Shown: piece by piece, positions 18,073 through 25,999 of the stretch
Layout of the letters: every line of letters starts with the position of its first letter
Numbering within the stretch: the stretch's first letter is position 1
Assembly (NCBI GenBank): GCA_030833445.1
Contig: JAURHD010000015.1
Location: forward strand, 1-64,000
Length of the DNA: 64,000 nucleotides
Direction of reading: 5' to 3'
Source of the DNA: Cephaloticoccus sp.
GTDB taxonomy: Bacteria; Verrucomicrobiota; Verrucomicrobiia; Opitutales; Opitutaceae
The notes under the pieces: generated by a model
What the model saw: the letters and a program-made list of their open reading frames with translations, nothing else
Databases searched by the model: none
Told to the model about the DNA's origin: nothing
Program-made: the position numbers and the translations under genes

Positions 18073-19647
18073 ATGAGCACTGCCTGGAAATCACCCGCCC
18101 GCTGGCAGCTCTGCTGCCTGTTGATCATCGGCGTCTTTGCCTGGATGATCGATCTTAAGGGTATCACCACCGATGAGGGCCTCCGACTCTGGATCATCAA
18201 CGGAGGTCAGCCTGCTTTGCCCGGAGATCTGGCACTCGACGCCACCTGGGCAAGGGTCATTGCCGCCAATGCACCTTATGCCTACCAGCCACTCTACTTT
18301 CTGATCCAGAATGGGCTCATGCGGCTGGCTGACTCGCAAAGCCTTTTGCTCTTCCGTTCCGTGAATCTCGTTTTCCTCTGGATCGCGTTGCAGGGTCTGC
18401 TGGCGCTCTCCCGGGACTGGCGACCGTCTGCCCGTCTGTTCCTGCTTAGCCTGTTTTCCTTCAATGCCTACCTGTTCATGCATGTGCTCCAGATCCGTGA
18501 ATACACCGCGGGTGTGGCCTTCTACATCTGGACCAGCTGGTTGGTCCTCCGACTTGATGCCCGGCGGTTGGAGCGACCTTGGGCGGACACCGCCTGGTTC
18601 ACCGCCTATGGCATGGCGCTGGTGGTCGGCTTTTACCTGCAAAGCTGGACGGTCTTTCCCACCGCAGCCCAGGGTCTCTTCCTCGTCCTGCGCCGACCGG
18701 GCGACCGTCAGCGTTACTACGCCTACCTAGCCCTCACCTATGTGATCGTCGTGACCGCGGTCTGGCCTTATCTGCAAGACAATCAACAAAAGATCAACAT
18801 CGGCCTCTGGGCCCGGGAACAGGAACCCATTCACAAGCACCTGTTCACAGGCTTCCACTTGTTGCTGACCGGCCACCTGCCGGGAGTGTATCGTCTGGCC
18901 GATGGACTTTTCTGGTTTTGGTCGGCCACGCTCGTTGGAGGCTTGCTCTGGTTGCTGACGGATCGCACCGAAATCAACGGTAAGCTACCGCTAAGGGAAA
19001 TCCGCCGCCAAGTGCTGTTGCTGCTTCTCTGCCTCGGTATCTCCGTGGCCTTCCAGATTATCTACGCCTTGAAGGTTGAGAACCTATCTCTCTGGCCGCG
19101 GTATTTCATCATCCATTATTTCTTCCTGATGTGGCTGGGAGCCCTCGTGTTTCACCGCCTGCTCGACCTGCGTGCGGCGGCGGGGGGTCCATCCATTGCG
19201 CGCCGTGTCGCCACGGGAGTGGTCGCGGCCATGGCGGTGGCGCTGACCGTGTCAATGGTCTTCCAGATCCGCAGCTACCGCCGCGATCCCATGCTCGACA
19301 TGGCGGAGACGGTATCTTCCAACTGGCGCATCTGGGCCGCGGAGTTGGAGCGCATTTTGCATCCCAGCGATGTCGTATTGATGCCGGACTTTATCCGGCG
19401 ATCAACCCTGACTTTCACTCGACCCATGACCAATCGAATTCTGCTGCCCGATGAGCTGGAAACCAGCGATCTCCGGAATGTAGGTCGCCTCGTCTACATG
19501 GAAGCGAATGAGTCCCTGAATGAAAGAGATCAACTATTGGTTCGCACGAACGCGTTGGGCTTCTCGACTTGGCAAGCATACCAAATAAAATCGCCCGATG
19601 GAAAAACCATTCTTCCCGAATGGCAGATTATCGTGTTTACCCGCTGA
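18073..19647 (+). CDS. Polytopic membrane protein, GT39/GT-C-like glycosyltransferase
   Basis: This 524-aa protein begins with a membrane helix followed by the loop KGITTDEGLRLW (about res 29-40). An Asp-Glu pair at this position is typical of GT39/PMT_2-like GT-C transferases. APYAYQPLYFLIQNGLMRL follows, matching the usual second loop/helix pattern, as does the motif LQIREYTAG. About ten membrane helices are followed by a short soluble tail of roughly 130 residues. It lies 7 bp after the preceding stop. Likely role: periplasmic transfer of a sugar from polyprenyl phosphate. Activity and sugar are not determinable from sequence. Confidence 0.7.
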   Translation: MSTAWKSPARWQLCCLLIIGVFAWMIDLKGITTDEGLRLWIINGGQPALPGDLALDATWARVIAANAPYAYQPLYFLIQNGLMRLADSQSLLLFRSVNLVFLWIALQGLLALSRDWRPSARLFLLSLFSFNAYLFMHVLQIREYTAGVAFYIWTSWLVLRLDARRLERPWADTAWFTAYGMALVVGFYLQSWTVFPTAAQGLFLVLRRPGDRQRYYAYLALTYVIVVTAVWPYLQDNQQKINIGLWAREQEPIHKHLFTGFHLLLTGHLPGVYRLADGLFWFWSATLVGGLLWLLTDRTEINGKLPLREIRRQVLLLLLCLGISVAFQIIYALKVENLSLWPRYFIIHYFFLMWLGALVFHRLLDLRAAAGGPSIARRVATGVVAAMAVALTVSMVFQIRSYRRDPMLDMAETVSSNWRIWAAELERILHPSDVVLMPDFIRRSTLTFTRPMTNRILLPDELETSDLRNVGRLVYMEANESLNERDQLLVRTNALGFSTWQAYQIKSPDGKTILPEWQIIVFTR

Positions 19648-19735
19648 AACTTGTTTCGTGATGGCTACTTGTTCCATTTGGGGGGAACATTAGCCCATGT
19701 TCCTGTTGGTTTGGCCGGGTTATGGTCTGCGGTCG

Positions 19736-19759
19736 ATGGGTATAATCTCCTCGACCCAT
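19736..19759 (+). promoter_or_regulatory. Possible promoter/hairpin in the gap before the methyltransferase gene
   Basis: The 152-bp gap 19648-19799 contains a perfect TATAAT at 19741-19746, about 54 bp before the next ATG. It sits within a small inverted repeat (ATGGGT at 19736-19741 and ACCCAT at 19754-19759, 12-base loop). No good -35 hexamer is found at the usual 16-18 bp distance, so the promoter call is weak. The sigma-factor consensus of the host is unknown. Confidence 0.25.
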
Positions 19760-19799
19760 ATTTGAAAAGTCTGCTGCCTTCAGGACGAAATCCCACGTT

Positions 19800-20567
19800 A
19801 TGAAAGTCATAAGTGCCCTGCCGCTCGAGCAGCATAATATCGAAATCCAGCACAACCGTGAAGCATGGCAGCGCAAGCCGATGCTGCGGGATGTCTATCG
19901 CGATTTCTATCGCCTGATTGCCTCCAACCTCAATTTCCAAATCCGCGGTTCCATTGTCGAACTCGGGTCGGGTATGGGCCACATCAAGGAGGTCATCCCA
20001 CACTGCATCACCACCGACCTCTTTTCAAACCCCTGGCTCGATCACCAGGAAAATTGCTACAAATTAAGTTTCGCCGATTCCATGGTATCACATCTCATTC
20101 TTTTCGACGTCTGGCATCATCTGCGCTACCCGGGCACGGCTTTGCAAGAGTTTCACCGGGTGTTGGCCCCCGGCGGCCGGTTGATTCTATTCGAGCCAGC
20201 CGCAAGCTGGGTGGGACGGCTGGTTTATCACTACTTTCACCATGAGCCCGTTGCTATCCGCGACGCTATCACGTGGGAAGCCCCGGCAGGTTTCTCCGCT
20301 GCGGACGCCGACTATTTCGCCGCGCAGGGGTCAGCCACCCGCCTGTTCTGGTGGAACGAGGGCCGCGATCGGCTGCAAGGCTGGCGCCTTCACGAAGTGC
20401 GCCCAATCACCTCATTTGATTATTTTTCTTCAGGTGGTTTCTCCGGTCCTCACTTGGGCGGCCGGTTTTTGCACAGCCTGATGCGTGGGCTGGATTACAT
20501 CTGCTCCCCATTCCCCCGCGCGTTCGCCGCACGCTTGCTCGTCGTCTTGGAGAAGGAAACCAACTGA
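19800..20567 (+). CDS. Class I SAM-dependent methyltransferase
   Basis: This 255-aa protein has motif I IVELGSGMGHI (about res 52-62), an acidic strand end at CITTDLFSNPW, a DVWHHLRYP segment in the position of motif post-I/II, and the LAPGGRLILFEPAAS turn (about 122-136). It follows a 152-bp gap, so it may start a new transcription unit. It lies 1 bp before the next gene, a methyltransferase-GT2 fusion. A role in modifying a lipid-linked glycan is likely from context only. The C-terminal half carries aromatic-rich stretches and no extra recognisable domain. Confidence 0.8.
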   Translation: MKVISALPLEQHNIEIQHNREAWQRKPMLRDVYRDFYRLIASNLNFQIRGSIVELGSGMGHIKEVIPHCITTDLFSNPWLDHQENCYKLSFADSMVSHLILFDVWHHLRYPGTALQEFHRVLAPGGRLILFEPAASWVGRLVYHYFHHEPVAIRDAITWEAPAGFSAADADYFAAQGSATRLFWWNEGRDRLQGWRLHEVRPITSFDYFSSGGFSGPHLGGRFLHSLMRGLDYICSPFPRAFAARLLVVLEKETN

Positions 20568-20568
20568 C

Positions 20569-21987
20569 ATGTCCGCTTCATCTGAAATCACCTCCGCCCA
20601 TCTGCAAAAGATCGCCTCGTTCTACGATGCCGCCCCCGTGGAACTCAATTTCGCCGCCCGCAGTTACCGCAGACTGCTGGCACACTATTACAACCTGCTC
20701 ATTCCTGCGGACGCCTCGGTGCTGGAAATCGGCTGCGGCTCAGGTAAGTTGCTCGCCCGGATCCGCGCCCGCCGCAAGGTGGGCATTGACCTCTCAAACC
20801 ACCAGATCGCTGCCGCCCGAATCCGGATTCCCGACGGAGAATTCCACGTGCAGGCTGGCGAACTGCTCGAGCTCGGCGAAACCTTCGACTACATCATCAT
20901 CTCGGATACGCTGAATTTCGCGGCGGATGTGCAACAGATGCTGCAACGACTCCATGCCGTCTCGCATGGGGACACCCGGCTGATCATCAATTTCTTTTCC
21001 TCGTTGTGGCGGCCGGTCATGGGCTTCGCCCGGTGGCTGGGCCTGCGTTCGGACCAGCCACACTCGAGTTGGCTCAGCTCAACCGACGTCAGGAACCTGC
21101 TGCAGCTCGCCGATTGGAATCCGCTGCGCACCGAATCCCGACTGCTACTCCCCATCCGTTGCCTGGGCATCGAAAACCTGTTCAACCGCTGGCTCGCCCC
21201 CTTGCTGCCGTTTTTTTGCCTGACGGTTTTTTCCGTCTCCCGCCCCATTCGCCGCACCACTGCCCCGGCCCGCACAGTCTCCGTCATCATCCCCGCCCGC
21301 AACGAGGCCGGCAACATCGAGGCTGCCGTGCTCCGCACGCCGGACATGGGCGCGGGCACTGAGCTCATCTTTGTCGAGGGTCACTCCCAGGACAACACTT
21401 GGGCGGAAATCCAGCGGGTCGCGCAGGCCTATCCGCAAAGTAAGATCAAGATCATGCAGCAAACCGGCAAGGGCAAGGGTGACGCCGTGCGCATGGGCTA
21501 CGCCGCCGCCACGGGCGACATCCTGATGATCCTTGATGCCGACCTGACCATGCCACCCGAGGAGCTGCCAAAATTCCACGCCGTTCTGGCCGACGGTCAC
21601 GCCGATTTCGCGAACGGTTGTCGCCTCGTCTATCCCATGGACGAGGCCGCCATGCAGTTTCTCAACCTCTGCGCCAACAAGACATTCGGCATCATTTTCA
21701 CCTGGTTGCTCGGCCAACCAGTCAAGGACACCCTCTGCGGCACCAAGGTGCTCAGTCGTGTGCACTATGACCGGATCGCGGCCAATCGAGCCTACTTTGG
21801 TGACTTCGATCCTTTCGGCGACTTTGATCTGCTCTTCGGTGCCGCCAAACTGAATTTAAAAATCGCGGACGTTCCCATCCGTTACAAGGAGCGCACCTAT
21901 GGCAGCACCAATATTCATCGCTGGAGCCACGGTTGGTTGCTTTTGCGCATGGTGCTTTTTGCGGCGAGAAAATTGAAATTTGTGTGA
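20569..21987 (+). CDS. Methyltransferase-GT2 fusion protein
   Basis: This 472-aa protein has an N-terminal SAM methyltransferase domain (VLEIGCGSGKLLARI near res 47-61, then VGIDLS). It is joined to a DPM-like GT2 domain starting at VSVIIPARNEAGN (about 237) with the metal motif LDADLTMPPEEL near 322 and CGTKVLSR later. The GT2 half resembles enzymes that load sugars onto polyprenyl phosphate, though no C-terminal membrane helices follow. The ATG at 20569 lies one base after the upstream stop and precedes the methyltransferase fold. A longer frame from 20485 would overlap the previous gene and add unrelated residues. Fusion suggests coupled methylation and glycosyl-carrier synthesis, which is inferred. 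Confidence 0.82.
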   Translation: MSASSEITSAHLQKIASFYDAAPVELNFAARSYRRLLAHYYNLLIPADASVLEIGCGSGKLLARIRARRKVGIDLSNHQIAAARIRIPDGEFHVQAGELLELGETFDYIIISDTLNFAADVQQMLQRLHAVSHGDTRLIINFFSSLWRPVMGFARWLGLRSDQPHSSWLSSTDVRNLLQLADWNPLRTESRLLLPIRCLGIENLFNRWLAPLLPFFCLTVFSVSRPIRRTTAPARTVSVIIPARNEAGNIEAAVLRTPDMGAGTELIFVEGHSQDNTWAEIQRVAQAYPQSKIKIMQQTGKGKGDAVRMGYAAATGDILMILDADLTMPPEELPKFHAVLADGHADFANGCRLVYPMDEAAMQFLNLCANKTFGIIFTWLLGQPVKDTLCGTKVLSRVHYDRIAANRAYFGDFDPFGDFDLLFGAAKLNLKIADVPIRYKERTYGSTNIHRWSHGWLLLRMVLFAARKLKFV

Positions 21988-23249
21988 TTCTGCCTGCCGT
22001 GTCGCTGAAGTTTCACATAGATCAACCAACCGATTGGAGCCACCCTGCGCGCTGCCTCATCATTCGTGGTTGGTGTTATTCGCAGCAGGAAAGTGCTGTA
22101 ACTGCAATTCGACTCCGCACGGCCGATCGCATGTTGCATGGGGTGGTAGATCTACCCCGACCTGATGTGAAGGCTGCCCTGCCCGCCGCCCCCGACAACA
22201 ACGTTGGCTTTGAAATCCGGGGCACCCTGCCCGCTGGCCAGCAAACCGTGATAATCGAGGCTCAACTTTCGGGCCATGACTGGCACGTGATCATGGAGCG
22301 CCCGGTGCGAATCAAGCGACGCTGGCTGCCCCTCTGGTTGGGCGGCGGAGATTGGACCGAGCTGATGTTCTTCCAAATGCCGGCCCACATGGCCTACCCG
22401 GCGCGACCGATCCGGCAGGAAACTTTCCCTCCGGTCGATCCATCCCGACGCCGACCAAAATTCTGCCTCGTGACCCCGTCCTACCAGCAGGTCCGCTACC
22501 TCGGCCAAACCATGCACAGTGTGCTCGATGACCAACCGGAGGTGGAATGCCAGTATGTCGTGCGAGATGGCGGTTCGACCGACGGCAGTAACGACCTCAT
22601 CCGGCAACAGGCGGATCGGCTCCACGCCTGGACCAGTGCACCCGATAAAGGGCAAGCCGATGCCATTGCGCAGGGATTCGCGCAAACCAATTGCGGACCA
22701 GACGACATAATGGGTTGGATAAACTCCGACGATTATTACCTCCCGGGGGCGCTTGCTTACGTGGCTGACTACTTTGCTCAACATCCCGAGGTGGACGTAG
22801 TGTATGGTCATCGGATCGTGATCGACGAAAACTCACAGGAGATCGCCCGTTGGTTCCTCCCCACACATGAGCCCGAGGTGCTGCGCTTGAACGACTTTGT
22901 GCCGCAGGAAACTCTTTTCTGGCGCAGGCGCGTTTGGGAACGGGTCGGGGGTCTCGACACTTCCTACCATTTCGCGATGGACTGGGACCTGCTCCTCCGT
23001 TTTCAGGCGACAGGCTCGACTATTGTCCGGGTTCCCTACTTTTTGGCCTGCTTTCGCTCCCATGCGGCGCAAAAAACTTCGGCGGTGATGCACAGCACCG
23101 GACAGAATGAAATCACTCGGTTGCGCGAGCGCACCCACGGTCGAGCTTTTCCCGCCAGTGAAATCGAGGGTCACCCTCGACTGATCAGTTACCTGCGGCG
23201 GAGCGCATTCATCCAATTTCTCTGGGGCATGGGTTGGCGGGCACATTGA
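21984..23249 (+). CDS. GT2 glycosyltransferase with N-terminal beta module
   Basis: This 421-aa protein has an N-terminal region (about res 5-110: LKFHIDQPTDW, then IIRGWCYS, a conserved Arg, and VGFEIRG). It resembles the unnamed module found at the start of the giant glycosyltransferases at 34931-54763. A GT2 domain follows from about 158 ([45 protein letters not shown] near 246, MDWDLLLRF). I chose GTG at 21984 because it forms a GTGA overlap with the upstream stop, mirroring the ATGA overlaps elsewhere. An ATG at 21933 would overlap by 55 bases and add residues unlike the module. Acceptor and sugar unknown. Confidence 0.8.
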   Translation: MILPAVSLKFHIDQPTDWSHPARCLIIRGWCYSQQESAVTAIRLRTADRMLHGVVDLPRPDVKAALPAAPDNNVGFEIRGTLPAGQQTVIIEAQLSGHDWHVIMERPVRIKRRWLPLWLGGGDWTELMFFQMPAHMAYPARPIRQETFPPVDPSRRRPKFCLVTPSYQQVRYLGQTMHSVLDDQPEVECQYVVRDGGSTDGSNDLIRQQADRLHAWTSAPDKGQADAIAQGFAQTNCGPDDIMGWINSDDYYLPGALAYVADYFAQHPEVDVVYGHRIVIDENSQEIARWFLPTHEPEVLRLNDFVPQETLFWRRRVWERVGGLDTSYHFAMDWDLLLRFQATGSTIVRVPYFLACFRSHAAQKTSAVMHSTGQNEITRLRERTHGRAFPASEIEGHPRLISYLRRSAFIQFLWGMGWRAH

Positions 23250-23304
23250 TTGTTGAGTGTAACCGGGGTTGATTTTGTCAGCCGGCTGAGAGATAAATGG
23301 GGAG

Positions 23305-24243
23305 ATGCTTCTTTCCATCATCGTCCCTGTTTTCAAGGAGGAGAAAAACGTCCCGGAATTTTTGCGCCGGTTGCAACCGATTTTGTCAGCCATCACCGAG
23401 GACTATGAGATCATTTTTGCCCTCGACCCTTCCCCCGACGCAACCGAGCAGGTGATCCTGAAGCACCGCCAACAGGACGAGCGGATCAAGCTGATCACTT
23501 TTTCCCGTCGCTTCGGCCAACCGATGGCAACCTTAGCCGGCATGGAATATTCGCATGGCGAAGCAGTAATTGTCATGGACGTGGATCTGCAGGATCCCCC
23601 GGACTTGGTCGCGGAGATGGTGGCACGGTTCCGTGAGGGTTACGAAGTGGTGCTCCCCCAGCGTCGCCAACGCACCGGTGAGCCCTGGCTGAAAAAAATC
23701 GTTTCGGCCGTCGGCTACCGCCTGATCAACAAAATCGCCGATGTCCGGATCCCACCCAACACCGGGGACTTCCGACTGATGTCCCGGCGTGTGGTGAACG
23801 AATTACTGCGCCTCAAAGAGACCCATGGATTTCTGCGGGGAATGGTGGCGGTGGTCGGTTTCCGACAGTGTATCATTCCCTTCGACCGGCCGCCCCGTCA
23901 CGCCGGTGACACCCATTACAACCGCTTTCTCGGTTCGTTGCGCATCGGTTTCAACGGCATCTTTTGCTTCAGCACCTACGCCCTGCAACTGAGCACCATG
24001 CTGGGGTTCCTCATCGCCGGTTTTTCGTTTTTACTGATGACCATCTACCTCTTCTACAAGTTCATGGGCTGGGAGATTCTTTGGGGCAACCCGACCCTGG
24101 TCATCCTGATCTCCTTTCTGGGCGGTATCCAACTGATCAGTGTCGGTATTCTCGGCGAATACATCGGTCGCATCTATGAGGAAGTGCGCGGCCGCCCGCG
24201 CTACATCGTGGACCGCCTGACCGGACTCGAACCTCGCTCCTGA
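23305..24243 (+). CDS. GtrB-like GT2, polyprenyl-phosphate glycosyltransferase with two C-terminal membrane helices
   Basis: This 312-aa protein follows the GtrB/DPM pattern: SIIVPVFKEEKNVPEF (res 4-19), SRRFGQPMATLAGMEYS, VMDVDLQDPPDL (about 90-101), PPNTGDFRLMSRR, then two membrane helices (about 225-290) and a GEYIGRIYEEVRGRPRY tail. That tail is characteristic of bactoprenol glucosyl/N-acetylglucosaminyl transferases. It would make a polyprenyl-phosphate-linked sugar on the cytosolic face for use by periplasmic GT-C enzymes. It is preceded by a 55-bp spacer and followed 9 bp later by a methyltransferase gene. Confidence 0.9.
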   Translation: MLLSIIVPVFKEEKNVPEFLRRLQPILSAITEDYEIIFALDPSPDATEQVILKHRQQDERIKLITFSRRFGQPMATLAGMEYSHGEAVIVMDVDLQDPPDLVAEMVARFREGYEVVLPQRRQRTGEPWLKKIVSAVGYRLINKIADVRIPPNTGDFRLMSRRVVNELLRLKETHGFLRGMVAVVGFRQCIIPFDRPPRHAGDTHYNRFLGSLRIGFNGIFCFSTYALQLSTMLGFLIAGFSFLLMTIYLFYKFMGWEILWGNPTLVILISFLGGIQLISVGILGEYIGRIYEEVRGRPRYIVDRLTGLEPRS

Positions 24244-24252
24244 CCTCGCGCC

Positions 24253-24984
24253 ATGCCTGATGGAAAGTGGCCCAAGGTGTTGCCTCAGCTCACCCCCGAA
24301 CAGCAGCAGCGTAATCATGAATTCATGCGGCTTTGGCATGAGGAATTGGCCCGCCGACCACGCTACGGCGTGGTCGAGCGTTTCAATCACCTGTTTCCTG
24401 TTCGTCACAGTCAGCCGGATTTCCGCACCACCATCGAGATCGGGGCCGGTTTGGGCGAGCACCTCGAATACGAGAAACTTTCACCCGAACAGGAGGCGGG
24501 TTACTACTGCAATGAATATCGGCAGAACATGGCCGCCGAAATCCGCCGGCGCTTTCCCCGGGTCCGCACGGTCGTCGGCGACTGTCAGCAACGCATGGAT
24601 TTCCCGGACGGCTTTTTTGACCGTTACATCGCCGTCCACGTCCTGGAGCATTTGCCCGATCTCCCGGCCGCCATCCGGGAAGCCCATCGGTTATTGAACA
24701 AAACAACGGGAAGACTGCTGGTGGTTGTGCCCACCGAGGGTAGCCCGGCCTACTCACTCGCGCGCAAGCTATCAGCCGAGCGGCTCTGGTATCGCCATTA
24801 CACCGCCCCCTACGTCGAATTCTACGGGCGCGAGCACATCAATCTTGTGCCCGAGATCCTGGCCGAACTGGAGCCCTGGTTCACGGTCGAACGCCGGTCC
24901 TGCTTTCCTCTGCCATTTCTGCCTTTCTTCTTCTGCAACCTGTGCATTGGCTACGTGCTGCGGCCCCGCGCCACCGGGCCTTGA
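24253..24984 (+). CDS. Class I SAM-dependent methyltransferase
   Basis: This 243-aa protein carries TIEIGAGLGEHLEY (about res 60-73), GDCQQRMDFPDGFFDRYIAVHVLEHLPD (motifs II to post-II, split around 115-142) and a strand-turn GRLLVVVPTEG. These are typical of Methyltransf_11 proteins. The C-terminus ends with a hydrophobic segment (LPFLPFFFCNLCIGYVL) that could touch the membrane. It sits between GtrB-like and epimerase genes with very short gaps, so is likely part of the same operon. Substrate unknown. Confidence 0.8.
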   Translation: MPDGKWPKVLPQLTPEQQQRNHEFMRLWHEELARRPRYGVVERFNHLFPVRHSQPDFRTTIEIGAGLGEHLEYEKLSPEQEAGYYCNEYRQNMAAEIRRRFPRVRTVVGDCQQRMDFPDGFFDRYIAVHVLEHLPDLPAAIREAHRLLNKTTGRLLVVVPTEGSPAYSLARKLSAERLWYRHYTAPYVEFYGREHINLVPEILAELEPWFTVERRSCFPLPFLPFFFCNLCIGYVLRPRATGP

Positions 24985-24991
24985 CCCTACC

Positions 24992-25999
24992 ATGCAAAAC
25001 ATCTTCGTCACCGGCGCCGCCGGATTCATTGGTTCCAACCTCATCGACCGCCTGCTCGCGAACGGAGCCGCCGTCACCGGTTGGGACAACCTCTCCACCG
25101 GGCAGGAGCGTTTTCTCGCCGGTGCGATTGAAAATCCGCGCTTCAAGCTCATTCGCGGCGACAATCTTGATCTTCCTGCTCTGACCGCCGCGATGGAGGG
25201 ATCGGATTTCGTTTTCCACTTGGCGGCCAATGCCGACATCAGGGACGGCTGGTCGCACCCGCGGCGCGATCTCGAGCAGAATACCATCGCCACGTTCAAT
25301 ATCCTGGAAGCGATGCGCACCAGTGGAGTGAAACGCATAGCCTTCTCGTCCACCGGATCTGTCTATGGCGAAGCTCAGGCCACCCCTGATCAACCGACCC
25401 CCGAGACTGAAGCGTTCCCACTTCAGACCTCACTCTATGCAGCATCCAAGACTGCGGGCGAAGGATTGATTTCGTCCTATGCCGAGGGCGGCAACCTGGA
25501 CGAGGCCTATATCTTTCGTTTCGTCTCCATCCTCGGCGAACGCTATACCCACGGCCACGTGTTCGACTTCTACCAGCAACTGCTCGCCCACCCCGACCGG
25601 CTGCGTGTCCTGGGTGATGGTCGGCAGCGGAAAAGCTACCTCTATGTGCAGGACTGCATCAATGCGATGCTGCACGTCACCACGCTGGCCACGGCGAAGA
25701 CTGCACCGCATCACACGCAGGTGTATAACCTCGGCACCCCGGAATATGTCGAGGTGAACCAGAGCATCGGATATATCTGTGCGGCATTGGGCTTGAAACC
25801 CGCGCTGGAATATACCGGCGGGAGCCGGGGTTGGATCGGCGACAACCCCTTCATCTTTCTCGATACCCAAAAGGTTCAGGCCACGGGCTGGAAGCCCAGA
25901 CTCACGATTGAACAGGGCATAGTGCGCACCTTGCGGTGGCTGGAGGCCAACCGCTGGGTCTACGCGGCCCGTTCCAGTGAGAATCCAAAGCCGGCATGA
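24992..25999 (+). CDS. NAD-dependent sugar epimerase/dehydratase, UDP-glucose 4-epimerase-like (extended SDR)
   Basis: This 335-aa protein starts with the NAD-binding motif TGAAGFIG (res 7-14), has FHLAANADIRDGW, SSTGSVYGEA and the catalytic YxxxK (Tyr149, Lys153 in LYAASKTAGE), then RFVSILGERYTHGHV and a GDGRQRKSYLYVQD segment. This is the GalE/WbpP-type extended SDR pattern; it would epimerise or otherwise modify a nucleotide sugar in the cytosol. The ATG at 24992, 7 bp after the upstream stop, gives the canonical N-terminus. A longer frame from 24725 lies inside the methyltransferase gene. The stop overlaps the next ATG at 25996. Confidence 0.88.
   Translation: MQNIFVTGAAGFIGSNLIDRLLANGAAVTGWDNLSTGQERFLAGAIENPRFKLIRGDNLDLPALTAAMEGSDFVFHLAANADIRDGWSHPRRDLEQNTIATFNILEAMRTSGVKRIAFSSTGSVYGEAQATPDQPTPETEAFPLQTSLYAASKTAGEGLISSYAEGGNLDEAYIFRFVSILGERYTHGHVFDFYQQLLAHPDRLRVLGDGRQRKSYLYVQDCINAMLHVTTLATAKTAPHHTQVYNLGTPEYVEVNQSIGYICAALGLKPALEYTGGSRGWIGDNPFIFLDTQKVQATGWKPRLTIEQGIVRTLRWLEANRWVYAARSSENPKPA

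Noticed and set aside
23269-23297. TTGATT and GATAAA with 17-bp spacing as a promoter
   Set aside because: The putative -10 would be only about 8 bases from the ATG at 23305, leaving no leader or ribosome site, and both hexamers match poorly.
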